Assembly (NCBI RefSeq): GCF_900112245.1
Contig: NZ_FOYX01000001.1
Location: 1,971,856-2,035,855, forward strand
Source of the DNA: Maribacter stanieri
GTDB lineage: Bacteria; Bacteroidota; Bacteroidia; Flavobacteriales; Flavobacteriaceae
Direction: 5' to 3'
Length of the DNA stretch: 64,000 nt
A program made the translations under genes and the position numbers. The number at the start of each line of letters is the position of its first letter. The stretch's first letter is position 1. The notes under the pieces were generated by a model that was given only the letters and a program-made list of their open reading frames with translations, had not been told where the DNA came from and made no database searches. Positions 37,054 to 46,200 of this stretch are shown piece by piece.

Positions 37054-38301
37054 ATGAAATCAAGGTATCAAATATTGATTATAGGGGGAGGTACGGCAGG
37101 TTTAATGACCGCAAGCAGTTTATTACGTAAAAACCCTAAGTTGCAGGTAGGTATTATAGAACCATCTGAAGATCATTGGTACCAACCCGCCTGGACTTTG
37201 GTTGGTGCAGGCACTTATGATTATAATAATACTAAAAGACCAATGGCAAAAGTTATTCCAACCAATGCAGATTGGATTAAAGACAGTGTCAACTCTATTG
37301 ATCCAGAGAACAATAGCCTTGGTTTAAAATCTAACCGAAAATTGGTCTATGAATATTTAATTGTTGCACCCGGTCTTAAACTAGATACCAGTTTAGTAGA
37401 AGGTTTATCAGAGGCTATTGATAAAGGGGTAGTTTGTAGTAACTATACCAACCCGAACCATACGTGGCAAGTTATTAAAAATTTTAAAGGTGGTACAGCA
37501 TTGTTTACACAACCACCTAAGCCCTACAAATGTGGTGGCGCACCACAAAAGATTATGTACTTGGCTGATGACCATTTTAAAAAAATAGGTGTTAAGAAAA
37601 AGACTAAAGTTGTTTTTGCAACCTCCGGCGATGCTATATTTTCGGTTCCTGAAATAGCCAAAACTTTAATGAAAGTAATAGATGAAAAAAGTATTCATAT
37701 TAAATTTTCTTACGAATTAAAAAAAATAGAAAGTAAGAAACAAATAGCTTGGTTTTTGGTAAGTCCGCAATCTAAAGAGCATAATCCGATAACGCTAGAT
37801 ATTTTAAAAGAGAATGGTTTAGTAGGTATAAAATACAACATGTTACACCTTGTACCACCAAATACGGCTCCAGATTTTATAATAAATTCACCACTTGCAG
37901 ATTCTTCTGGATGGATGGATGTTAATCAATATTCCTTACAGCATACTAAGTATAAGAATATTTTTGGTTTAGGCGATGTAACCAATGTGCCTACATCTAA
38001 AACCGGTGCAGCAATACGTAAACAGGCCCCGGTCGTGGTACAAAATATGTTGTCGTTGATAGGTAACGGCAAATTAAGCTCTAAAAAATATGATGGGTAT
38101 TCTTCATGCCCCTTTGTTACAGGTTATGGCAAAATGGTATTGGCTGAATTTGATTATACCAAGAAATTTACACCAGACCCTAAGCTAAAACGAATGCTCA
38201 TTAAAGATTCTTCAAAAGAACATTGGCGACTTTGGATTCTTAAAAAATATATACTTCCATATCTATATTGGCACAAAATGCTTAAAGGAAAAGAGGTATA
38301 G
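37054..38301 (+). CDS. Sulfide:quinone oxidoreductase
   Basis: 415 residues. FAD-binding ILIIGGGTAGLMTASSLL, then HWYQPAWTLVGAGTYD, PYKCGGAPQKIMYL (redox Cys), IFGLGDVTNVPTSKTGAAIRKQAP and YSSCPFVTGYGKMVLAEF (second Cys). This is the type II (mitochondrial-like) SQR form, membrane-associated through a C-terminal amphipathic segment. Oxidises H2S and passes electrons to the quinone pool; the persulfide goes to the upstream MBL-rhodanese enzyme. Same operon, operator at 35503-35514. Confidence 0.9.
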   Translation: MKSRYQILIIGGGTAGLMTASSLLRKNPKLQVGIIEPSEDHWYQPAWTLVGAGTYDYNNTKRPMAKVIPTNADWIKDSVNSIDPENNSLGLKSNRKLVYEYLIVAPGLKLDTSLVEGLSEAIDKGVVCSNYTNPNHTWQVIKNFKGGTALFTQPPKPYKCGGAPQKIMYLADDHFKKIGVKKKTKVVFATSGDAIFSVPEIAKTLMKVIDEKSIHIKFSYELKKIESKKQIAWFLVSPQSKEHNPITLDILKENGLVGIKYNMLHLVPPNTAPDFIINSPLADSSGWMDVNQYSLQHTKYKNIFGLGDVTNVPTSKTGAAIRKQAPVVVQNMLSLIGNGKLSSKKYDGYSSCPFVTGYGKMVLAEFDYTKKFTPDPKLKRMLIKDSSKEHWRLWILKKYILPYLYWHKMLKGKEV

Positions 38302-38414
38302 CTATGTTGTTTCTAAACTCAAATATAAATTTTTAAGGTACGGCTACACAGTTTTATCAAGCAAATTATAAACTGTAAAAAACAGTCATATTTATCTATT
38401 TAACTGATCTATAA

Positions 38415-38426
38415 TGACTTGAGTCA
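38415..38426. promoter_or_regulatory. CRP-type operator, site 13 (TGACTTGAGTCA)
   Basis: Perfect TGAY-N4-RTCA. TACATTTG, a full -7 consensus, begins at 38450 on the plus strand, 29.5 bp from centre, for 38490-40092. Confidence 0.92.
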
Positions 38427-38489
38427 TTTCGATGTTTTGTTAGATAAAATACATTTGTTAAAGGAATTTAATTTATTAAAGCTATAACA

Positions 38490-39158
38490 ATGAAAAATTT
38501 ATACTTATTACTATTATTTACAATGTTGGGAACAAGTATAACTATTGCCCAAGATCAAGTACAAGATCGTGATCAAGACCGGCTCATGATGGTAGATGGC
38601 GATGTACTTCAAATTCGCGATCGTGATCAAATTCGTTTGCAAGAACCTATCATTTTAAATGATGGTACAGTGGTCAACTCAGACGGTTCGTATGTGACTA
38701 AAGACCGCAAGAGATTAGTTTTAAAAGATGGCGAATGCTTAGATAATGATGGTATCAAGTATAGAAATGAATACCAATATAGATATAAAGTTAAGCGAGA
38801 AAATACGGGGTTAAATCAAGATCAAATTAACGAGCGTAACCAAAATAGATATCAAATAATGAAGATTGATGGTGAAACCTATCAAATTAGAAATAGGGAA
38901 CAAAATCGAATTCAAAATCAAGTAAATCTTGGTGACGGTATCATAGTAAACCCAGATGGATCTTATCAAAATGAAAAGCGGGAACAATTGCGTCTAAAAG
39001 AAGGGGAATGTTTGAATATGAACGGTGCCATGTTCAAAAATCTTTATCAACATCGTAAAATGACGGTTCAAAAAAATAAGATGATCAATAGAAATACAAT
39101 TAAATCTGGCGTAAAAAAGCCTAATACCAAAAAGAAGGGTAAAAAATCGGGTCAATAA
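38490..39158 (+). CDS. Exported DUF6799-type repeat protein
   Basis: 222 residues, signal peptide (LYLLLLFTMLGTSITIAQ) and two repeats of about 75 residues: VDGDVLQIRDRDQIRLQEPIILNDGTVVNSDGSY... and IDGETYQIRNREQNRIQNQVNLGDGIIVNPDGSY..., each with a following R(K/E)-RL-LK-GEC. Rich in Asp-Gln-Arg; basic tail. The repeat resembles DUF6799. Function unknown. Followed 31 bp later by an exported protein gene. Confidence 0.75.
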   Translation: MKNLYLLLLFTMLGTSITIAQDQVQDRDQDRLMMVDGDVLQIRDRDQIRLQEPIILNDGTVVNSDGSYVTKDRKRLVLKDGECLDNDGIKYRNEYQYRYKVKRENTGLNQDQINERNQNRYQIMKIDGETYQIRNREQNRIQNQVNLGDGIIVNPDGSYQNEKREQLRLKEGECLNMNGAMFKNLYQHRKMTVQKNKMINRNTIKSGVKKPNTKKKGKKSGQ

Positions 39159-39189
39159 AGACATTTTAATACACCAATACTAATTTATC

Positions 39190-40092
39190 ATGAACGTTAA
39201 AATTCTCTCTTCTTTGTTGTTTTATGGTTTGCCCATAATTTTAATAGCTCAGAATAATAGAGAAATAGCTAAAGAAATTTCTAACGATATTGAATCTTAT
39301 TTTTTAATGGATATTAGCTATATTAATGATGCTGTATTTATGGGAAGGAGAGATTCAATAGCGGCACCGTATATATATCCTTCTATAGGTTATTATAATG
39401 CATCGGGCTTCTTTGTTGATATTTCAGCATCTTATTTAGTTGGGTCAGAAGATAATAGAGTTGACCTATTTATGCCCAGTTTAGGATATGATTTTAGCGA
39501 TCTTCAATTAAGCGGAAGAATTTCTGGTACTGCGTATTTTTTTAATAAAGAAAGTTATAATGTAAAATCTGGGGTGCTTGCAGACGTTTCGGGCTTTTTG
39601 AGTTATAATCTGAAAATACTTGAAGCAACTCTTATGACCAATATCTTTTTCAATGATGGCGGCACGTCTGATTTTTTTGTTGGGTTAATGGTCAACCGTA
39701 TATTTTACACCAATGATCGTAATTTTTTAGTAAATCCTACAATAAGCCTTTATGCCGGATCTCAAAACTTTTATGAGGTGTATTATAAAACAAGTAGGTT
39801 GGGTAATCGTAGAGGCTCTGGTCAAGGTTTGGGAGCAACTAATTTAAATTCTGCAACTACGGTTGAAATCTCAGAAGCGACTAAATTCAATATTTTAAAT
39901 TTAGAACTTAGCCTTCCACTACAATATTATCATAAGCAATTCATTTTTTCATTGAATCCAATTTTAGCAATACCTCAAAGTAGTGCAACTATTACAACAG
40001 AAGATTCAGTTATTTCTGAAGATTTAGAAAGCACATTCTATTTTACTGCGAGTATTAGTTATTGGTTTGATATGGCTAAAAGAAAGTCTTAA
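39190..40092 (+). CDS. Exported protein of unknown function, likely outer-membrane beta-strand-rich
   Basis: 300 residues with signal peptide (ILSSLLFYGLPIILIAQ). Alternating hydrophobic/polar stretches with Tyr and Phe (FVDISASYLVG, FFVGLMVNRIFY, LELSLPLQYYHKQFIFSLNPILAI) end with FTASISYWFD, like an outer-membrane strand. Not a family I recognise. Shares an operon with the DUF6799 protein under operator 38415-38426. Confidence 0.65.
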   Translation: MNVKILSSLLFYGLPIILIAQNNREIAKEISNDIESYFLMDISYINDAVFMGRRDSIAAPYIYPSIGYYNASGFFVDISASYLVGSEDNRVDLFMPSLGYDFSDLQLSGRISGTAYFFNKESYNVKSGVLADVSGFLSYNLKILEATLMTNIFFNDGGTSDFFVGLMVNRIFYTNDRNFLVNPTISLYAGSQNFYEVYYKTSRLGNRRGSGQGLGATNLNSATTVEISEATKFNILNLELSLPLQYYHKQFIFSLNPILAIPQSSATITTEDSVISEDLESTFYFTASISYWFDMAKRKS

Positions 40093-40255
40093 AATCTTTT
40101 TTATAGAAAATTCTCAGCATGAAATTGAGTACGGCTTGATTCTGATAAGTTTGTGAAATATTATTTTTGAAATTTGGATTTTTAAGTTTCAAACTAGTAA
40201 TAGAATTCTTTACTTTATATTCATTTTCGTCAATAAAAAAAGATGGTACGTACTA

Positions 40256-41473
40256 TCACTTTTTATATAATTCGATAAGGGTTATTTCGGGTCTCATACC
40301 CAACCTACCAGGAAAACCCATCCAACCCAATCCACGAGTTACATATAGATATTGATTATTTTCTTTGTACAAACCTGCCCAATGTTTGTATTTATACTTT
40401 ATAGGGCTCCATTTTTTTGTTCTAAAGTTGATTCCTGCTTGCATACCATGTGTATGTCCTGATAGTGTTAAGGTAATATTGGTATGGTGGGCAACTTCTT
40501 CTGGCCAATGGGTAGGGTCATGAGACAGTAGTATATTGAAGTTAGCACCATCTACGTTTTTCATTGCTTTTTGCAAATCACCATATTTTTTAAATTCTGG
40601 ATTGCCCCAGTTTTCAACACCAATAATAGACAAAGATGTATTAGCTTTTTCTATTAATTTTGCTTCGTTTCGTAAAAGTGAAAAGTCTGTTTTTATGTAA
40701 AATTCTTGTATTTCATTAAAATTTCTTCGCTTTTCTTCTGGCGTCGCCCATTGACTATAATCACCATAATCGTGATTTCCTAGCACTGCAAATTTTCCAT
40801 ATTTGGCTTTTAGTTTTTTTAATACCGTGTGCCACCCTCTAAGTTCCCAAGAAAAATTATTTACTAAATCTCCTGTAAAGAAAATTAAATCAGGATTGAG
40901 TTCATTTATCTTTTTAACGGCACGTTCTAAAATATGATACTTGTAATTAAAACTACCTAAGTGAAGGTCAGATATGTGAACGATACGTATACCGTTAAAC
41001 TGCTGAGGTAAGGTTTCTAATTTTAACCTGATAAGATGAACCTTAAAACGGTAAACAGCACTAAAAATGGCATAAAGAATTATGAAGAATGGTAAAAACC
41101 CTGAAAGAAGACCTATAACAGGTATAACAATTAATGATGCTTCTTGTGAAAACATAAAATTAGAAAAGTAGAGTAGACTAATAACAATTACGAAAATAAG
41201 TTTGGGGATAAATGAAGATACGGTTAAACCATATAATTTTGATATAATCAATTGTTGACGCTCTGGTGCAACTAAATCTAGTTTTATTTTAAGAAGTAGA
41301 ATAGCGGTAATTAAACCAATGGTGAAAACCCAGAAAAGAATATATATTAAGTTTTTTAAAATTTCAGATTCAATTGGTCTTGTTATTGAAAGTAACCAGT
41401 AGAAAGCAAAAATATCAATACCTAATATCACTAAACATAAAAGAACAATAGAAAACAAAGAATAGGATCGCAT
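40256..41473 (-). CDS. Membrane-anchored metallophosphoesterase
   Basis: 405 residues. The N-terminal 155 residues carry four to five hydrophobic helices; then the calcineurin-like core: DLHLGSF, GDLVNN, GNHDYGDY, SHDPTH and SGHTHGMQAG, the complete metal-binding set of the YkuE/LpxG-like family. Substrate unknown; some relatives hydrolyse UDP-diacylglucosamine or phospholipid intermediates. ATG is 1 bp from the stop of the CDP-alcohol phosphatidyltransferase gene, so they are co-transcribed, which suggests a lipid substrate (inference). Confidence 0.85.
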   Translation of the reverse strand: MRSYSLFSIVLLCLVILGIDIFAFYWLLSITRPIESEILKNLIYILFWVFTIGLITAILLLKIKLDLVAPERQQLIISKLYGLTVSSFIPKLIFVIVISLLYFSNFMFSQEASLIVIPVIGLLSGFLPFFIILYAIFSAVYRFKVHLIRLKLETLPQQFNGIRIVHISDLHLGSFNYKYHILERAVKKINELNPDLIFFTGDLVNNFSWELRGWHTVLKKLKAKYGKFAVLGNHDYGDYSQWATPEEKRRNFNEIQEFYIKTDFSLLRNEAKLIEKANTSLSIIGVENWGNPEFKKYGDLQKAMKNVDGANFNILLSHDPTHWPEEVAHHTNITLTLSGHTHGMQAGINFRTKKWSPIKYKYKHWAGLYKENNQYLYVTRGLGWMGFPGRLGMRPEITLIELYKK

Positions 41474-41474
41474 A

Positions 41475-42074
41475 TTATGATTTATTATTTATGTCTTTTG
41501 ATCTTCTTTCATCGTTTAAAGCATAAAGAAAACTTTTTACATCTGCCACCCAAGTATCGTACATAAAAATGAGGGTAATTTCTTCAATGGTTTCCAAAAG
41601 TCCGATAACGATCATACAATAGAACAACCAGTAAACAGGACCAAAGAATAAAAACCAGATAATAAATACTGCCTGTACAACAGCAGATATTTTCGCTAAA
41701 TAAGTGTGAAACGCGGTCGCCTTACCATATTTTACGAATGCAATAGCCATTTGAAGTAAATAAGGTATAAAAGCTATTGATATCAAAACTAAATTCTCTT
41801 TAATGAAGTTAACTTCAAAGACTAACAGACCAATTAGACCCATAATAAAGGTTAATTGATCTCCTATCGAATCTAATTGCGAACCTCTCTCGCTCGTAAT
41901 TTTTAGTTTTCTGGCTAAATAACCATCAATAGCATCTGTACTATAACTTATTAGAAGAAACCATGTAAACAGTTTTCTCTCATTAAACCATAAAAGAAGT
42001 ATTAAGATAGGTATTGCAGCTACCCTATAAAATGAAAACCAATCTGCAATATTAAAATTTTTAAATTTCCACAT
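41475..42074 (-). CDS. CDP-alcohol phosphatidyltransferase family protein
   Basis: 199 residues with about six membrane segments. The CDP-OH-P motif D-x2-D-G-x2-A-R-x8-G-x3-D-x3-D is complete (DAIDGYLARKL...GSQLDSIGD). Such enzymes make phospholipids such as phosphatidylglycerolphosphate or cardiolipin at the inner membrane. The acceptor cannot be told from sequence. Pairs with a metallophosphoesterase gene downstream. Operator at 42168-42179. Confidence 0.87.
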   Translation of the reverse strand: MWKFKNFNIADWFSFYRVAAIPILILLLWFNERKLFTWFLLISYSTDAIDGYLARKLKITSERGSQLDSIGDQLTFIMGLIGLLVFEVNFIKENLVLISIAFIPYLLQMAIAFVKYGKATAFHTYLAKISAVVQAVFIIWFLFFGPVYWLFYCMIVIGLLETIEEITLIFMYDTWVADVKSFLYALNDERRSKDINNKS

Positions 42075-42167
42075 AGGTGTTTCTAAACAATTAGTTTCTT
42101 GCTATTTATGATATTTTAAACAGGTATTTGTTGTCCTAAAGCTATAGAAATTAAAGGGTTGTGTAAA

Positions 42168-42179
42168 TGATATTTATCA
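42168..42179. promoter_or_regulatory. CRP-type operator, site 14 (TGATATTTATCA)
   Basis: Perfect TGAY-N4-RTCA. TAGCTTTA begins at 42144 on the minus strand, 29.5 bp from centre, for the operon 42074-40256. The 330-bp region 42075-42405 between the divergent operons holds this site and site 15, and nothing else I could identify. Confidence 0.87.
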
Positions 42180-42325
42180 TAGAGGTAATTGTTGTAAGCT
42201 ATAATGAACTTTAAGATTTTCTAACTTATATAGTAAGGTTTAATGTAAAGAAAATGTGTGCTATAAATTATCTTCTACTAATTATGAGATAGGTTTAAAA
42301 AGTAATTGTAAAAAAATATACTGAC

Positions 42326-42337
42326 TGACCTACATCA
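42326..42337. promoter_or_regulatory. CRP-type operator, site 15 (TGACCTACATCA)
   Basis: Perfect TGAY-N4-RTCA. TATTTTTG begins at 42361 on the plus strand, 29.5 bp from centre, for hsp20-P-type ATPase. Confidence 0.92.
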
Positions 42338-42405
42338 TTTTGAACGCTTAAAGTTGAGTGTATTTTTGGTATATAATTTAATGTATAACCTTAAAACAAA
42401 TTAAT

Positions 42406-42870
42406 ATGTCACTAGTAAAATTTAAAAGAAGACCTTTCGGGAACTTGATTACACAAGATTTTTTTGACATGGATGATTTTTTTGATAATCGCCAATGGGT
42501 AAGAAATATGATGCCAGAAAATTTTTGGAACGGTAAGAGATCAGAACCTGCTTTAAACATCAAAGAAACTGATGATAATTTTGAAATTGAACTTGCTGCT
42601 CCGGGCTTTAGCAAAAAAGATTTTGAGGTAACCATTGAAGATGGGTGTTTGAACATTAAGGCTGAAAAGTCTACTTCAGAAGAAGAAACAGACGATAATT
42701 ACACGCGTAGAGAGTTTAGTTATAATGCTTTTGAGCGGTCATTGCAACTACCCGATAGTATTAAACAAGAAGCTATTAAAGCAAAGTATAATGATGGTAT
42801 TTTAAGCTTCAACTTAGCAAAAAAAGAAGAAGCGAAAAAACTACCGCCTAAAAAGGTACTTATTGCTTAG
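42406..42870 (+). CDS. Small heat shock protein, Hsp20/alpha-crystallin family
   Basis: 154 residues. The alpha-crystallin domain (about 45-140) has EPALNIKETDDNFEIELAAPGFSKKDFEVTIEDGCLNIKAEK and FSYNAFERSLQLPDSIKQEAIKAKYNDGILSFNLAKKEE; C-terminal KVLIA is the IXI-like anchor. Holds unfolding proteins in the cytoplasm without ATP. Closest functional analogue in mycobacteria is HspX, also in a dormancy regulon. Followed by a hairpin and the ATPase gene. Confidence 0.95.
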   Translation: MSLVKFKRRPFGNLITQDFFDMDDFFDNRQWVRNMMPENFWNGKRSEPALNIKETDDNFEIELAAPGFSKKDFEVTIEDGCLNIKAEKSTSEEETDDNYTRREFSYNAFERSLQLPDSIKQEAIKAKYNDGILSFNLAKKEEAKKLPPKKVLIA

Positions 42871-42871
42871 A

Positions 42872-42890
42872 AATTGTCTTAAAGACAATT
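42872..42890. terminator. Short stem-loop right after hsp20
   Basis: AATTGTCTT (42872-42880) with AAGACAATT (42882-42890): 9-bp perfect stem with a 1-base centre on paper, opening to a small loop, followed by TTTTAA. It starts 2 bp after the hsp20 stop. Weak terminator or mRNA stabiliser. Confidence 0.45.
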
Positions 42891-42903
42891 TTAACCCCAC
42901 ATT

Positions 42904-42967
42904 TAATACCCTTCAAACCTTAACCTATTTAACTTTTAAGTTAGTAGATAAGGTTTAGAGGGTATTA
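42904..42967. other. Long inverted repeat between hsp20 and the P-type ATPase gene
   Basis: TAATACCCTTCAAACCTTA (42904-42922) pairs with TAAGGTTTAGAGGGTATTA (42949-42967): 19 bp with one C:A mismatch and one G:T pair, 26-nt loop. No T-run follows, so it is not a standard terminator. It may slow or process the mRNA, or bind a protein. Confidence 0.6.
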
Positions 42968-43007
42968 TAATTTATAATCAACTGATTTCATTAATAAAAA
43001 TAAACTA

Positions 43008-45650
43008 ATGGTCCAAAAACCGTTTGCTCTGTCTATTGAAAAGGTTGTAACTATTTTAGAAAGCAATGCTCAATCTGGACTTGAAGAACAACAGATTCAA
43101 AATTTATTGAACAAATATGGCCCAAACCAAATACCAAAAGATGCACCTAAAAAAAGGTGGCGTATACTAGTAGACCAGTTTTTAAATCCTATTCTATATA
43201 TTCTAATAGCTGCAGCCATACTAGCTTTCATTTTTAGTGATGTCATAGAAGGTTTTGCTATTCTTGTTGTTATAATAATTTCAGCTGGTATTGGTTTTTT
43301 TATGGAACTAAGAGCAATACGATCTTTAGAAGCACTTCGTAAAATGGGTCAATCTAAAATACATGCTATAAGATCAGGAAAAAGGGTTCATATTAAAGGG
43401 ATGGAGATAGTGCCCGGTGATATTATTTTATTGCGAACAGGTGACATTGTGCCTGCCGATGCCCGTTTAATTACGGTAGATAATCTATTGGTCAAAGAAT
43501 CTGCATTAACTGGCGAAAGCGTACCAATACGCAAAGTGGTTAAGGTATTAAAGGGAGATTCGCCAATTACCGATCAATACAATATGGTCTTTAGAGGTAC
43601 CATGGTAACTTCTGGGTTTGGAAAGGCAATTGTTACCTCTACGGCAAAATTTACCCAATTAGGTCATATACAACAACTAGGTATTGATGCATCGCAAGAA
43701 CATACTCCATTAGATAAAAAGCTAAATCATTTAAGCAAATGGCTCATTTGGCTCACTTTATTTTTTGCACTCGTAGTTATTGTTGCAGGTTGTATTAGGG
43801 GAAAGGATATTTTATTAATGATTGAAACCGGTGTGGCGTTAGGGGTAGCGGCAATACCGGAAGGTTTGCCCATTGTTGCTACCATTGCCTTGGCACAAGG
43901 TATGTTGAGATTATCTAAAAGGCAGGTTATTATTAAAAAAATGGAAGCTGTACAAACCCTTGGAGCTACAGATATTATCTGTACAGATAAAACTGGTACC
44001 CTAACAGAAGATCGTATGAAAGTACATACCATTCTTTTTGGCGACAAATCTTTGGATGATGTTTTTATGACCGATGTTTCGATGGCAATCAGAGAACAGC
44101 CTATTTTTAAAAATATAATTTTTGCTAGTATTCTGTGTAACAATGAAAATCTGGGTACTGCAATTGAGGGTCAAGGCGACTCAATTGAACAGGCATTACT
44201 AGAATTTTTTAAGTACTTAGGCTATGACTCTGTAGCTATAAAAAATGCTTATCCAGAAGAATTGGAATTACCTTTTGATGCGACCAGAAAATTTATGGCG
44301 ACAGCACATAAAAATGATAAAATTATTAGAGTATACGCAAAAGGAGCATTTGAAGCTCTTATACCTCATTGCGATTATATAATGGATGAAAAAGAAATTA
44401 TACCTTTTAAAACGAAAAGTGAATGGCATACTAAAGTGAATACTCTTGCTGACCATGGTCTACGTACTTTGGCCTTTGCCTTTAAAGAAATGAATGAGCT
44501 ACCGACCTCAGAAACTATAGTTGACCGATTAGTATTTTTAGGAGTAATCGGTTTTCTTGACCCGGCACGTAGCGACGTTATGGCGACTATTGATGTTTAT
44601 AAAAAAGCTGGAATAAAAGTCGTTATGGCTACTGGTGACCACCCTGGGACCTCTAAAAAAATTGCGGAGGAAATTGGTTTGTTGAAAAGGGATGCTGATC
44701 CAGATGAGGTATTAATAGCCCAAAATCTTAAATTCATAGAGCATATAGATCCAACATTATTTGAAAAAATTTCTAAAGCTTCGGTCTTTGCCCGTGTTTC
44801 GCCAAAGCAGAAATTAGATCTTGTTAAATTTTATCAAAAAAACAACCATATTGTAGGTATGATCGGTGATGGAATCAACGATGTACCGGCGTTAAAAAAA
44901 GCTGATATTGGCATAGCAATGGGCATTCGAGGTACAGAGGCAGCTAGAGAGGCAGCAGATGTCATTTTAAAAAACGATAAGTTTACAGCCATAGAAATGG
45001 CCATAAAACAAGGTAGGGTAATCCTTGAAAATATTAGACAGTTTGTGGTTTATCTTCTTTCTTGTAATCTGGCAGAGATTCTTTCTGTTGGTATAGCGGC
45101 ATTTTCCAATTTACCATCACCTTTGTTACCAATGCAAATTTTGTTTCTCAATTTAATAACCGATGTTTTTCCCGCATTGGCGCTAGGTCTTGGAAAAGGA
45201 GAAAATGACATAATGGAAAGAGCTCCAAAAGACCCCAAGGTACCTATCATTAGTAAAATGGACTGGAATTCAATCGTTTTATTTGGAATGTGCGTAAGTG
45301 TAGCAGTTATAGGTATAGTTATGTATACCCATTTTGTGTTGAATTTATCAGAAAAAATTATAAATAATATGGCTTTTTATACATTAGTAATGGCGCAATT
45401 ATTCAATGTTTTTAATTTACCACGCCAGACCGAATCTTTTTGGGTCAATGAAGTCACTACCAATATATGGGTATGGGCTGCAATAGTCATATCTCTATTG
45501 TTAACATTTGGAGTAACTCTTATTGCCCCAATTTCTAATGTTCTTTCATTGGGATCTATTTCAATTTATCATTTGTTTTTAGTAATTATATTTGCGATTG
45601 GGTCATTAGTATTAGCGCAGATTATAAAGCGGTCTATAAAGCTATTTTAA
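43008..45650 (+). CDS. P2-type cation ATPase, Ca2+-transport type
   Basis: 880 residues. Actuator TGES (LTGESVPI), phosphorylation Asp327 in CTDKTGTLTED, KGAFE, and GDGINDVPALKKAD. Ten membrane segments. The Ca2+ ligands of SERCA site II are all matched: IPEGLPIVATIALA (M4), SCNLAEILSVG (M5: Asn, Glu) and FLNLITDVFPALALG (M6: Asn, Thr, Asp). It therefore probably moves Ca2+ or a similar divalent cation out of the cytoplasm. Mycobacterial CtpF, a related pump, is in the DosR regulon. Follows hsp20 by 137 bp with no operator in the gap; co-transcription through the hairpin is likely. Confidence 0.92.
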   Translation: MVQKPFALSIEKVVTILESNAQSGLEEQQIQNLLNKYGPNQIPKDAPKKRWRILVDQFLNPILYILIAAAILAFIFSDVIEGFAILVVIIISAGIGFFMELRAIRSLEALRKMGQSKIHAIRSGKRVHIKGMEIVPGDIILLRTGDIVPADARLITVDNLLVKESALTGESVPIRKVVKVLKGDSPITDQYNMVFRGTMVTSGFGKAIVTSTAKFTQLGHIQQLGIDASQEHTPLDKKLNHLSKWLIWLTLFFALVVIVAGCIRGKDILLMIETGVALGVAAIPEGLPIVATIALAQGMLRLSKRQVIIKKMEAVQTLGATDIICTDKTGTLTEDRMKVHTILFGDKSLDDVFMTDVSMAIREQPIFKNIIFASILCNNENLGTAIEGQGDSIEQALLEFFKYLGYDSVAIKNAYPEELELPFDATRKFMATAHKNDKIIRVYAKGAFEALIPHCDYIMDEKEIIPFKTKSEWHTKVNTLADHGLRTLAFAFKEMNELPTSETIVDRLVFLGVIGFLDPARSDVMATIDVYKKAGIKVVMATGDHPGTSKKIAEEIGLLKRDADPDEVLIAQNLKFIEHIDPTLFEKISKASVFARVSPKQKLDLVKFYQKNNHIVGMIGDGINDVPALKKADIGIAMGIRGTEAAREAADVILKNDKFTAIEMAIKQGRVILENIRQFVVYLLSCNLAEILSVGIAAFSNLPSPLLPMQILFLNLITDVFPALALGLGKGENDIMERAPKDPKVPIISKMDWNSIVLFGMCVSVAVIGIVMYTHFVLNLSEKIINNMAFYTLVMAQLFNVFNLPRQTESFWVNEVTTNIWVWAAIVISLLLTFGVTLIAPISNVLSLGSISIYHLFLVIIFAIGSLVLAQIIKRSIKLF

Positions 45651-46200
45651 AAAATTAGATGTAAAAAATGAAATTTGATGCAGTAGAGTGCTCATTCATT
45701 ACATTTTTAATTATTTATAGTATACAAATGCCTTGCCAAAAAAACCAAATCTTCTTTCCAAAACATCATTGGTTTTATACTATTCAAATACATGATTATT
45801 ATCATTTGAGATTATAGCAATGACCAATGTCATTTTTATAATTATGTATGAATAATACATTTATAGAACAACGTGTTATGTTTTAAAGTTTCTTAATAGC
45901 GAAAGAAACAGTAATTATCTAGAATTGGTAATATGTACTTCGTTTCACAAAAAGTGTCAAGTATTTGACCGCAGAATATATTGGTATGAATTAAACTCTG
46001 CAAACCCAAGGGTGAAGCTGGTTACAAATGCCTCGGTTTAAGAGATAGGAGATATAGAAGACTATAAACTAAGCTTTTACATTAATTAAATTTTATATGT
46101 TTTATACTTAAAGTCTACTGTTTTAATTAATAGGTGCCATTTATGAAATTGTAAATAGTGAAGACAAACAATGATAATGTTTTGAATTATTTGAACTAAA
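45651..46200. other. Long gene-free region upstream of the multi-PAS kinase
   Basis: 550 bp. Holds the operator at 45821-45832 and its -7 box TACATTTA at 45856, about 335 bp before the kinase ATG, so the transcript would have a very long leader. Frame 45862-46038 is open for 59 codons (reading LNSANPRVKLVTNASV at its end), then TAA, then 15 more codons to 46089; there is no ATG start. It may be a short decayed gene or chance; I recognise no family. Confidence 0.4.
45821..45832. promoter_or_regulatory. CRP-type operator, site 16 (TGACCAATGTCA), upstream of the kinase-regulator pair
   Basis: Perfect TGAY-N4-RTCA. TACATTTA begins at 45856 on the plus strand, 29.5 bp from centre. Suggests autoregulation of the 46201-50392 pair if this regulator binds the motif. 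Confidence 0.87.

Noticed and set aside
40242..40257. Palindrome GATGGTACGTACTATC with A and T runs, as a terminator
   Set aside because: There is no loop room in the stem and it overlaps the end of a gene; support is too weak to list.
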